Below are positions 45,101-57,300 of a stretch of 64,000 nt of DNA, in pieces. The stretch covers positions 6,681,132 to 6,745,131 of the forward strand of contig JAJEKV010000011.1 in NCBI GenBank assembly GCA_021234155.1, in the 5' to 3' direction. The stretch's first letter is position 1, and every line of letters begins with the position of its first letter. The notes below the pieces were generated by a model. It worked only from the letters and a program-made list of their open reading frames with translations. It was not told where the DNA came from and made no database searches. The position numbers and the translations under genes are program-made. Origin of the DNA: Isoetes taiwanensis. Its lineage: Eukaryota > Streptophyta > Lycopodiopsida > Isoetales > Isoetaceae.

Positions 45101-45472
45101 TAATGAGCCCTCCCAAAAGGGATCGTGTGGCGCCAAAGATTGCAAGGAGGGCACAGTAAACAGGATGGAGGGAGCAGTGGTACGCAAATTGATGGTGGTG
45201 ATGAAGAGGTAGATAAGAGTACCAAAAACGGTGTAGATAAGGACATTGGTGTTGAAGACAAGGTGGACAAGGATAACAACTTTTTCTTGGAGGGGAGATT
45301 AGAAAGTGGTTGGATGGCACGGAAATTAGGGAGGATGGGAAAAGTGCATGAAAATTGATAGGGATGGCTCTACTATGGGAGGCTTGGATCGTAGACCACC
45401 TACCAAAAAAAAAAAGGGATACTATCAGTGTCCTGAAGGGGGACACCTATACCGGAGAAGAAGTGGATGCGT
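45101..45472 (+). pseudogene. LINE ORF1, second segment after the CACTA insertion
   Basis: Contains 'aatgagccctcccaaaag' and 'gatcgtgtggcgcc'. Further on it encodes EEVDKSTKNGVDKDIGV and FLEGRLESGW. Each matches sequence at 42,370-42,560, so ORF1 carries an internal duplication of roughly 240 bp and the CACTA element inserted at the junction. The region is hydrophilic and rich in Asp, Lys and Gly. Confidence 0.6.
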
Positions 45473-45907
45473 CTTCTGGAGGCTTTGGACTGGGGAAGTA
45501 ATACCAACCACATTCTTCAACCAGCTTTCACAGACCACTTCACCTTCCTGGACCACTAAAAATATCCAATCTCTGAATCCATCTGCTTTTCTTACATATT
45601 TTGGCTCAATTGTGTTTTCACAGATAATCCAGTTGATCACTGAAGCTGTTTGGAGCAGTTGTAGAAGACTTCAAAAAGAGAACTGAACTCTTAATTTTGC
45701 TGATGTTAAACTGCATCCAAAATTAAAATAGCCAAGTAAAACTTTTGGCTGCTTTTGGTTTTTATTAAATCACTTTATTAGCTATTGCCATAATAGCTAC
45801 ATCTAGTAATTATAGCAACACTCTGTTGCCATCGATGTATCTCCTGATCTTTAATTAATGAAAAAAATATCTCATTCTCTCAAAAAAAAAAAAAAAAAAA
45901 AAAAAAA
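45473..45907 (+). mobile_element. Polyadenylated retroposon with 15-bp target duplication
   Basis: The insertion starts at 'cttctggaggctttg' and ends in an A-tract of about 27 bases (45,881-45,909). It is flanked by exact copies of aagaagtggatgcgt (45,458-45,472 and 45,908-45,922). This is the signature of LINE-mediated retroposition. The body, about 410 bp, has no pol III boxes that I can see. Its last part ('ctgatctttaattaatgaaa') looks like the 3' end of a plant LINE or of an mRNA. It is therefore a 5'-truncated LINE copy or a processed transcript. Confidence 0.85.
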
Positions 45908-46320
45908 AAGAAGTGGATGCGTTTGACAACATTAATGTGGAGAAAGGGACGGGCATAGGTGGCCACCCTCTTGAGGGCAATAGTCCCTCTTGCACAAAAA
46001 ACAGTGGGGATGGGACGGGTTCAAAAAGCAAGGAAGACAACCCCCCTTTTGTGGATTGGAATTCTGGAACTCCTGAAGATGTGGTTGACGATATCATGCT
46101 ACATAAGGATGGTATTATTAAGGATAATGATGGGTCACATGGGGTGATGGGAAAAAGTGCAACGACCCGTATAGAGGCAGGGATGCATAGCCAGGGGAGA
46201 GGGAGGGAAAGTCAAGGTGCAGTATATGATGGGTGGGGTGACCTTACCCCTGGGGAAAGTACCCCATCAATAAATGGATTGCAGGGGGGTGGCGTAGATG
46301 TCCTTGCGATCGAGTAGGAA
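45908..46320 (+). pseudogene. LINE ORF1, third segment
   Basis: The frame 45,913-46,317 resumes directly after the retroposon (MDAFDNINVEKGTGIGGHPL) and ends before the endonuclease ORF. It is hydrophilic and rich in Gly, Asp and Ser, like the C-terminal part of LINE ORF1. No motif beyond this is recognisable. Confidence 0.5.
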
Positions 46321-46603
46321 GTCCCTTCGGAAAAAGAGGTAGGTTGTACTCCCCAAGCATGTGTGTTTTTATGGGTAAAGCTATGTTCCATATGGCTGTG
46401 GGAAGTTACCACCCATAGGCAAATATTTAGCAAGGGGTGTGGATGTTTTACCACCCATATGTATTCGCATTAGTACTGGCCGAACGATGGAGCTGGATAT
46501 AGAGTGGTCGGGCATTGCCCACCAGCAGGATGTGCACCTCATTTTAATATATTATGGTTTCAAAAACATATGGTCTGCCTAGGGGCAGCCGTATCCGTGT
46601 TAG

Positions 46604-47470
46604 GTGATGGCATTTGATATGAGAGTTGTATCGTGGAACCTTAGGGGAATCAACGGTGCTCTCAAGACTGACATTATTCTTATTCAAGAGCATAGATTGG
46701 GCAATTTTGAAGCTTGTTCCCTTGGGGGATGGATGGGTTGTGGATACAACTCACTTATTTCCAAAGCAGACAGGACTAAGGGGGTATAGGTGCCCTCTGG
46801 AAGGGTCTCACACTGAAGTCCACCCACACAAGCACTATCGACAGATGGGAGGCTCTTATATTTGAAATGTAGGGGGTGAGCTGGGGGCTGATAAATGTCT
46901 ATGCCTCCAACAACCCTGTTGAAAGAGCCTTGTTATGGGGCGAAATTGATAATTGGACTACGAGGCAGCTAGTGGACAATTGGGTGCTGGCGGGGGATTT
47001 TAACATGACAGATACTTGGGACCAAGAGTAGGGGTCAACTATAACCTCCAGCTTCAGGAAAAGACGGCTTGGGAATACCTATTGTATGATATTGGGCTAC
47101 TACTTATACCTCCATCTAATGCTCTTTACTCCTGGTCCAATAAGCAGAAAGGTCAGAACCGGGTCTACTGCCTCCTTGATTGTTTTTATTTTGCTAATAG
47201 AACAGCTAGCTTTATGGATCGATGCTTTGTACAGGCTGATTTGTGCTTTTTCCCAGTCAGACCATATTCTGCAAGTACTGACATTCGTATCCCTACCGGA
47301 GGTACACGAGAAGGGATGGTTGCCCTTCAAGTTTAATACAAGCTACCTGACTAAGCAGAGCTTTGTAGATGCATTCAAATTGTTTCTTGCCTCTTTGCCC
47401 CAAACATCCTTATCTACAGGCTATGAAAAAATGGATAAAGTCATGGGGCAGGGATCGTGTTGCTGTATTT
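46604..47470 (+). pseudogene. APE-type endonuclease of the plus-strand LINE
   Basis: Starts MAFDMRVVSWNLRGINGALK (SWN motif). It continues TDIILIQEHRLGNFE (catalytic Glu), then in other frames LINVYASNNPVERALLW and WVLAGDFNMTD (GDFN), with LYSWSNKQ later (the 'FTWSN' strand). The SDH motif appears as SQSDHIL in another frame. All catalytic positions can be matched, but at least three frameshifts break the ORF. The domain nicks target DNA for target-primed reverse transcription. Confidence 0.88.
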
Positions 47471-47508
47471 AGAAAGGAGAAAAATGACCTCGCATTAGAC
47501 AAGATCTG

Positions 47509-48833
<1,325 letters not shown>

Positions 48834-49584
48834 AAGTCGTATTTAATTAAAGTGGGACTCATTCCATTCCCACTTTTTTTCGGAACCCTGTTATTTTACA
48901 CAGAAAGGAGCAACCCGACCCGAAAATTGTCCTTAATTCGAAATTTTGTCTGAAACTGTGCATCCAAGCTTTCTCCCAGTTTTCTTGGATATCGAGTCGA
49001 GTCCCTGTTTTGGGGCTTATTTGTCATTCAAAATAAGAGTTATTCGCGTGAGGGTGAATTCCTTTACCAAGACTTTTTGGCTCTATTTTCTTAGGTGGAT
49101 AGACAAGAGATCATAAATTCCAACAAAAATTAAGCAAATTGTTTACTTAATCACCAAAAAATACTAGTTTTGAGATGCCTTATATTTATAAATGGGCTCA
49201 TTACAATATACATTACAGTGGGTGAAGAGACCATAGTGGTCGTATTATCACAATGAAAACACCCTCTTCACACATGAACCAACCTACTGCAAACGGCGCG
49301 TGGAGCTCTGTCCAAGTCACGGAGCAACTTACAGACGATAGAAATTTGTATGAGGAGTTCCTTCATAGGCCACGTGCTTGTATGTCCAACTGATGTCACC
49401 ACCCTCTTCTCGGCATCTTTCTTCAATGAACTGGTCTTTTCATTGCTCCCAAGCATGTACTATCTGGTCGAGATAAGGACTGCAAAAGACAAAATCAAGT
49501 TAGTCAAGTGATGCTACATGCTAAAAAAATAAAATAAAACACAGTTCTTAGGGCCATTTTTGGAAAATACAGGCCTGAGAGCCT

Positions 49585-50280
49585 TTCTCGACTCGCGAGT
49601 CGAGAAAGGCAGCTCAAAGCGAAAAACACAAGTTTTAGGGGTCATAGGGCCTTTTCGACCGGGCGAAGTCGAGAAAGGAGGTTTCAAAAGCTTAAAAAAC
49701 ACGTTTTTAGGGGTCATAGGGCCTTTCTCGATTTCGCTGAAGTCGAAAGAAAGGCGTTTCAAAGCCGAAAAACACAGGTTTTGTCGAGAGGAAGGCCTTT
49801 CTCGACTGGCGAAGTCGAGAAAGACAGCTCATGGCAAAAACGCGGGTTTTAGGGAAGGCCTTTCAACTCAAGGAAGTGAGAAAGGTACCAAAGCCAAAAA
49901 ATGCGTGTTTTAAATCGAAGGCCTTTCTCGACTTCGCGAGTCGAGAAAGACACCAAGGCAAAAATGCAGGTTTTAGCGGCAGAAGGTCTTTCAACTCATG
50001 AAGTCGAGAAAGGCAGCTCAAAAGCTAAAAACGCAGTTTTAAGGGTCAGGGCCTTTCTCGACTCAGCGAAGCCGAGAAAGAAACTCAAGGCGAAAAACGC
50101 AGGTTTTAGGGGCTCAAGGCGTTTTAAAGTTTAAAAACGCGTGTTTGTGAGTCGAGAAAGGCAAACTCGGGAGTGAAAAATGCGGTTTAAAGGCCCTCCA
50201 AAATAAAAAAACGCAGGTCTAAAGCTCCTCAAGATGAAAAACACAGGTCTAAGGCCATTTAGAGTGAAAAACACAACAGG
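49585..50280. repeat. Tandem array of hairpin units, 65-75 bp, about 8-9 copies
   Basis: Each unit has an imperfect palindrome of 30-36 nt built as GGCCTTTCTCGACT-(loop)-AGTCGAGAAAGGC. A spacer with 'aaaaacgcaggttttagggg' or a variant follows. Units begin near 49,592, 49,660, 49,731, 49,796, 49,857, 49,919, 49,984 and 50,050, and the array decays after 50,110. Both arms vary between copies, often with matching changes that keep pairing. A related palindrome, ctcgactcactagtcgag, lies at about 52,232 in the same element. Confidence 0.85.
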
Positions 50281-51349
50281 TCCGAGGAGGTAAAAAATGA
50301 ATAACTTTCAAACATCATATCATAATACTATACATTTGTTCAAATGTGATGAAACATACAACAAATGTGGCGAACCTACTTGCCTACAAACATAGTTTTC
50401 TACCTCCAATATCATAGAGTGCAAATCATTATTAGTTGCACCATATCCTATGTATTTTCTAAGTGCACACCATACCTATGCATTTTCTATGTATACATAG
50501 ACCAAAAAAATAGAACCCCAAAACCCCAGGTGCCTTTTCCCCTTTTTAGTATGTCAATGTTTTCTAATAAATACAATATCCTATCCTATATATTTTCTAA
50601 TAAATACAGTATGTATTTTCTAAATGCCAAAACACCATGGTTCTAAAACATAGAAAATGCACAGCTCCTAAAACCACCATAGTTTATTATTTTTCTCATC
50701 TTAGTTTATTGTTTATCATCTCCTTTTAGTATGTCGATGTTTGACAAACACAATTATATCCTAGCCTAATATAATATGAGCTAAATAATATAGACATTAT
50801 AATATCCCGTGTATAGATAAATATCATTATTTAATTGGCCATACTATACCCGCTTTTTTGTTAAGGTACACTCTATATCAGCTTTTCTCCCCATGTAAAT
50901 TGAAATTTGAAATTTGAAAGGGGTGGGAATTTTGGTACATACAGCTGAAGAACAAAGAGATTTAAGACATGTGTCACTGCTGAGATTTGGTACACTTCGT
51001 AGAATCGTGATGGAGAACACCAAAATCTTGGCTATGGCATGGCGAAGCCCACGGCTATGGTAAGGCGTGGTTTTCTCGATAGAATGTATACATGGAAGAT
51101 GCGGAAAAGAATCGAGGAAAATTTGGGAGCAAGAATAGGGTATACATGCAGAAAGAATAGGAAAGATCGGGAGCAAGAAGGTATGGCGAGATCTTTTATA
51201 AGGTATAAGTAGTCATTTCTTTGCTAGTCGTCATTCATGCAGTTTCTTCCGCTGTTTCTTCCGCTGCCAAGAGCTCGAATAAAAAAGTAGGAGGATGGCG
51301 AGGATGAAAAAAGATGAGAAGCGGGGGCTCTTGATCACCGGATCTAGCT

Positions 51350-52495
51350 TTGCATTTCGAGGGCGAGCAAAGTGATGGAGGATCCGCCATTTCTTTCATG
51401 GACTCTGGCCGGTCCGCAAGCGAAGGCGATAGAAAGATCGAGGGAGTAATGCTCGGGCAAGCACTTGGTGAAGATTATTATGGCGGCATGAGTACGCTCT
51501 TGCTCTTGCTCCCTGCGACCAAGGTTACCGCTGCGACCAAGGCTCCCGCTGTGACCAATGATTTAGAAACAACACAGCAGTCTGAAGATCTTATATAACA
51601 CCCAGAGGTGATATAATATTTTTATCAGTGATTAAAGTAGAAGAGGCGGCGCCGATTTTCTTCTTCCTAGCCCGGCCCCTGAGCTTAATTCCAGCTTCAG
51701 ATCCGTCGGCATTCTAAAATTTGCCCATTTTCTGATCGCCCACGTCCTTTTTCTCCTTCGTAACTTCAGACATCTGATACGTTTGCAGACCATTCTTCCC
51801 AATTTCTTCATTTCCCGTTTGGCGCATCCCAATTTTCAGCTGTATTACTAAGCAATGGAAGCTGCAGAAAGCCCAGGTTGCAAAATGCGTCCGTTTGGAG
51901 ATTAGCATTCAAGGAAATGTTCATCCGTCTGTCTGTAATGTTCATTACAGATGCTCAGATCGAATAGCTTTTCAAGATAATGAGCTTCATTTCTTCACGC
52001 TCTCGAAATTTGAAAAATCAAAACCCGGTTATTGTGTCGAGATGGGGGCGTTGTTGATATTGAAGGAGCATTTGGCCATACAGATCGTCTACTGGATCAG
52101 AGAAGCGGGCCGCCGTCTAAGAAATGAATGGGGGATTTGTACAGAAAAATGGGAAAACTAGTGAATGGGGAGGTCGAGGTCCTTGCAATCAGAGCGTTTG
52201 TCTCAAAGAGCGGAGAATCAAGAGCATTTCAATTCTCGACTCACTAGTCGAGAAGAAAAAGAACGGTTTTGTATAGTTAAGAAATGGCGGGAGAGGGGGC
52301 TGTTCACAAGTGTAAGAAAAATGACAAGCAAGCGAGTCAATATGAAGCTATCGAGAGAACGAGGAAAAAAAAGACAAGATGATAAAAGGTGGAAACCCAA
52401 ATGCACCATCGCCAGTGGAGGAAATAAAAATTTGGAAGCTTGGAGAGATCCGGCAGAAAAAAGAAGAGTCACACAGAAGAAAACTCTGTAATGAG
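51350..52495 (+). other. Possible captured coding sequence in the 4.3-kb element
   Basis: Three short frames in the same orientation have more balanced composition than the surroundings. They are 51,350-51,598 (FEGEQSDGGSAISFMDSG, with repeated ATK-AP units at its end), 51,895-52,161 (HYRCSDRIAFQDNELHFFTL and REAGRRLRNEWGICTEKWEN) and 52,165-52,491 (very basic, SREEKERFCIVKKWRERG). None is recognised. They may be exons of a host gene carried by the element or chance frames. Confidence 0.3.
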
Positions 52496-52639
52496 AGATT
52501 TGTAATGAAGAATATTTTAAGAGGTGAATACCGATTTTTCCATGTGTAGGGTGATGCTTTGCTCATCCAAATGCAGCAGAAAGCGGGGCCAAAAGTAGAG
52601 TCAAGACACGGAGAAAGCTTTTTGGGACGCCTCAAATTT

Positions 52640-52715
52640 TGCTCCTCAGTATATTAAATTAATTAAATTAATTTTATATTTAATTAAATTAATTATTAAT
52701 TATATTTTAATATTA
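52640..52715. repeat. AT-rich simple sequence (TTAATTAAA)n-like
   Basis: Repeated 'attaattaaatt' blocks over about 75 bp. The same hexamer-type sequence occurs inside the 26-bp inverted repeats of the element. Confidence 0.6.
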
Positions 52716-52734
52716 TCTTTCTTAATCTCGATGT

Positions 52735-53085
52735 ATTCCCCTTTAGTTATTTTGGTTTTCGCCTCTCCCTTCCCCTTCACCTCTTCCCCAACTCTTCCCA
52801 CTTGCCCTCTTTCTCACCCCTTTCCAGAACTTCCTCCCCTTGCCCCCTCTTTTTCCCCCTCTTCTCACCCCCTTTCCAAACTCACCTCGCCTTGCCCCTC
52901 TTCTCGGCCCCCTTTCGAACTCACTTCCTCTTGCACCCTCCTCTCACCTCCCCTTGCCCCCTCTTCTCAACCCCCCTTTTGAACTTCCTCCCTCCCCCCT
53001 TCTTCTAACTTATCCCCTTCCATTACTTCTCTCAACTTCTCCCCAACTTCTCCCCTTCCCCTTCCCCTCCCCCTGATCTAACAAT
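52735..53085. repeat. C/T-rich (polypyrimidine) tract
   Basis: About 350 bp, nearly all C and T on the plus strand, with loose repeats of 'cttgccccctcttctc'. All three frames are open by composition and encode Pro/Ser/Leu-rich sequence, which is why apparent ORFs pile up here. Not taken as coding. Confidence 0.85.
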
Positions 53086-53167
53086 GATTCAATGTAAAAA
53101 AATTTGTCCCATTTTCAGTCTGAGTCCCAAAATTCGAGATTTGTCCCACTTTAATTAAATACGACTT

Positions 53168-53288
<121 letters not shown>

Positions 53289-54235
53289 TGCATCTAGAAT
53301 TGAGCTCAATAGGAACAAATGCTCTATCCTATGGCCGCATGAGGGACAAGTCCACCACACTGTTTTGGCCCTTGGGCTTCAAGTACTAAGACAACAAGAC
53401 ACAATGAAGCTTCTAGGCATTCCCCTTTCTCTTCAGGCCTCTACTCATGGGATGTGGACCCCCATTCTGGAGAAGGTTCAGAAGAAAATAAATCTCTAGT
53501 CACTAAGAAGCCTCTCTACAGTGGGCAGAGTGATGGTAGCCAATGCTGTGCTTGGATCCTCACATGTCTTCTACTCCTCAATCCTCGTGGGCCCTAAGGC
53601 AGTCTATGAGAAGCTCCAGAGGATGATCAAGATGTTCATATGGAATGGTCCCTCTGAACTTGCATGGTCTGAGGTATGCAGAGACAGAAGAGACGGGAGA
53701 TTGGGCTACAAGGAGCTACTACTGCAAGCTCAGGTCTTGGCAGCAAAAATAATCTGGAGATCTCTTATGGGGGAGCAATCACCTGCGCTTCACTTTGTTC
53801 GATTCTGGCTCGGCAAGGCAGGCCATCAGGGATGAGGTAAGCTTTTTTTTTACTTGTTCTCAATGCCACGTGGTGTATCTCCTATTATGAGGTCTACTCA
53901 ATGCGTGGCAATAGGTTATAGGGGTTTTTCACTTAAAGCCGTCCCTGGAGGAAGTGGGGGGCCTTAGCATCTTCAGGAACACAACAATATGGAAAAAGCA
54001 TGGTCTACCCCTGGCTCTGGTCCACTCCAGCATATATTCGAGGTGGAGACAACAAGGGGATCCACCACTTAGCTGATGTGTGGTTGGATGTTCAATGGTT
54101 GTCGTGGTCTGAACTCCAAACTCGGCTCAAACAAGCTAGTGTGTTGGACAAGAGTACTTTTAGATGCATTTTGGCTAATGCTCCAAAAAAAATAACTAGC
54201 AAAAGGCACACCAGAAGACTTTGACAAAGTTAAAC
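53289..54235 (+). pseudogene. Reverse transcriptase of the plus-strand LINE, C-terminal part
   Basis: Resumes RT sequence beyond the insertion: ASRIELNRNKC, then MKLLGIPLSLQASTHGMW (the 'YLGIPL' block, here KLLGIPL), then TVGRVMVANAVLGSSHVFYS, MIKMFIWNGPSELAWSEVC and LGYKELLLQAQVLAAKIIW. These are the thumb and C-terminal parts of plant L1-type ORF2. The frame is closed at about 53,835, and later fragments to about 54,230 (ADVWLDVQWLSWSELQTRLK) belong to the same protein. The 3' end of the LINE lies near 54,250-54,390. Confidence 0.88.
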
Positions 54236-54389
54236 TTGTTACATGTTCAGTTGAGCTTTAGCTTTGGTTTCCAAATTAAAGATATTTAGTTTTGTTGTCA
54301 TTAGAGTGTGGTAATTGGCAAAGTGCTTTTGTGTTATGTATTTTCACATTTGTAGTAATTAATCGAGTTGAAGATTAAATTTATATTTA

Positions 54390-57300
54390 ATATATTTTTG
54401 GGTTGCCCCTAGGGGGCAAACCCTCGTTTATGTGGGTAGGTGGGTATATTCAAGTATATGCTGGCATATACCTAGCATATCTTGATGATCGCTAAAAGCG
54501 GTGGCACTTTAAATGCTTTCGGTCATCCGGTAGGACTTGGCTATGGCTACGCACCTCGGATTACGCCTCCCTTACGCACCACCGGATTTGGGGGCCTTTG
54601 CATAAGCGGAATAAAGATTTGCCTTCGTTTTCTTTATGCGTGTGCATTGGGGCCTCTAAAATGTGTCGATCAACTGCGTTGATGCAGCATTTGCAAAGCT
54701 AAGCTAGTTTGCCATTAGTTTATTTTCTTGTCAATGGCCTTTGCTTATGATTGATCATTGTTTTTTCTTGCAGATTGGTTTGGCTCCTTGGTGCACGCCA
54801 AGCTCTTTATTCGCTGCGATGGCAAGCGGGGTTTAGCCCAAAAAACTTGCGGCTATGGTCGCATTGGCTCACGGTCGTGTTGCTTCAGAGGTTGATTCTG
54901 CAGGGGTTGAACTTGAAGATTTAGATTTAGGTTAAGTAGCTATTTCTAAGTTTATTTTTTTTGCGTGCATCCTTGAAGCGACCTCTTTAGTTGTGACATC
55001 CGCTTTGATATCGAGATTGTACTCCGATTAATGCGGCGACCTCGTAGCCTTCACATCTGCTCTAGCATTGCTTTGTCTATCCGCTATGATTTATAAGGCC
55101 CATGGGCCTGATTGAAAGGCCCCAATTTGATTGCCATAGCGGCCGTGGGCCATGAGACCTCAAAAGCGGGGGGTCTTGTGGTTTTCTGAGAGGAAGGCCG
55201 GCCACGAATAGCGAGCTCTAAACGCAGATTCGGAGGAGATTGGTGTCTTGGGAGTAACTCTCAATGCCGAAATGTGTATGTAACAATAGATTTATAGCGG
55301 GGAAGCAATTAAATGTCCATTCTATAGGCGATTTTTGAAACCACAGTATCTCGGGAAGGGCTAAAGCAACTTAACGCAATGCGGTATCGCGATGCGACCA
55401 TTGTTTATCTCTCATTCTTTTTGTCGGTTTGAGCAAAGACATCGGATTGAGATGCACTGCAGCCTCCGGTCTTTGATGGATTGAGGGATTTTCGTTGAGG
55501 CAATGGGTCGGGGTTTTCATGAAATGCCATTTCGTAAGCATAAGCCTATGTGGGAAACATGTGCTTCTATTTTAGGTGCAGCTATGTTAAGCGACTTAAT
55601 ATTTTTTACGTGCCTTGGCTCGTTCTCGGAGATGAAGAGGCTGCTGTGGTCCACAACTTCTTTGGGTGCGGGTTGTTATTGCGGGATTTAGACTAGAATC
55701 ACAAGGCTTTGCATTGATTCTTGAAGACTACTTCGAGACATGCCACATCGAGGTTAGACTATAGTTCTGTAGTAAAATGTAGAAGATTTATCTATCTGTG
55801 AAAACACTCTTGCGGTAGTTAGATTTTTCATGTCATGAAATCTGTTAGTTGATTATGCCCGGGATGAGTGCATATTTCTGGTTTGTCTCTCTATTGTCCA
55901 GAGGTTAGCGGGGATCGAGTGAGCCCGGCTTATGCATAGAGGTTTATTTCTTTCCTTAGCTCGATATGGCATATTATTATGTTTTTGATATCGATTGCAA
56001 TCGCTTCAAACTTAACATTTACGAGGCAAAAACCCTATGACTCGTGAATCTGACCTATTATCTATGAATTTTCAAGGGTCTCTATCCATCTGAGTCAAAA
56101 TCATGAGCCTATGCCTACGACACCGCAAATCCTCGGTTGTGAACCCACAAGAAGTATTTTTAAAATTGACCTTTGAACCCCTGTTTCTTCATGGGTCTCC
56201 AAATCGACTTCCGATCTCTCACATACTTGATGGGTCTCCAAATTCCATAGTATTTTTCCGGGACATGAACGACCGCGACTCTATGATCATCCGGTGCTTG
56301 AGCGCATATTCAAAACTCCAATACCTCACATGCCATTATACCCGCTTTACATCTCGAATGTTGATAGTTTGGCATGGTACATTGCCATTTGCTTTATGGG
56401 ATAAATTACATTGGATGACAAGCACTGCCACATTTTTTCGTCATTTACATTCACTTGCAATTCTTTGTTTTTGGGGAGCATTTGCGGGGATGATATATGG
56501 CCCGGGCTTTTTACGTCTACTTGAAAGTGTTGGGTAAATTGTCAACACGTTGGAGTTAGTTCACTTCCACGCCTACTTGAGGAAGATAGCCCTTTCAAAA
56601 TTGTGCAATGTAAACATAACAAGCACTCTATTCGAGTTGATTTTTGGGGATTCTCGTATTCTATTTATTAGAATACTTGACTATATCTGATGAATATGAT
56701 TATTTACATGCGAGTATTGATTTTAATCAAACTTGCAAATGTCTTTGTTTTTTTCTCAAATGCATTTAATTTGCTATTTTATTAGATCAATTTTGGCCAG
56801 GTATAGACTGAGGAGGCACATTTCCTTTCTCATTTTCACGCCTCTATTTTTAGCACATCAATGAGATCCTATGATAGCTGTCTAGAAATTGCAGAGTGAA
56901 AATTTTGTATAGGTGTCTAAGCAAATAGAATATAGAGAATTATTTGCCTTCTTAAATGCTCTTACAGCGAAGTAATTAGACTTGTTGAAATTATGTCTTA
57001 CACCATGGAATCATCCAGTAGTAATATGGGTTGTCTCTAGCTTTGCTACAGTTCCAATCTCACAGATCCGTATAAAATGCATGGGGGCAGTTCGAATATA
57101 TGTGGTGTATGCATTACTAAATGATAAGTAGCTCACAGAAAAACATGCTAAAATCTGTACCCCTTCCCTCACAGATTTGTTTCTGCTGCATCTTTCTTCA
57201 TTATCTATATATGTTCACTATCTATCTACGCAAACACATCAAAGTGGAATAAGCAAATCTGTTTACGAATCTATTTACAAAGTGGCCTATGGCATCGCTT

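Noticed and set aside
49585-50280. CRISPR-like pattern of palindromic repeats with spacers
   Set aside because: The 'spacers' are also repeats of one another, unit length varies, there are no cas genes and the setting is plant nuclear DNA. It is a tandem hairpin array.
52731-53076. Three overlapping Pro/Ser/Leu-rich ORFs
   Set aside because: They come from a C/T-only tract that lacks stop codons in every frame. No other coding sign.
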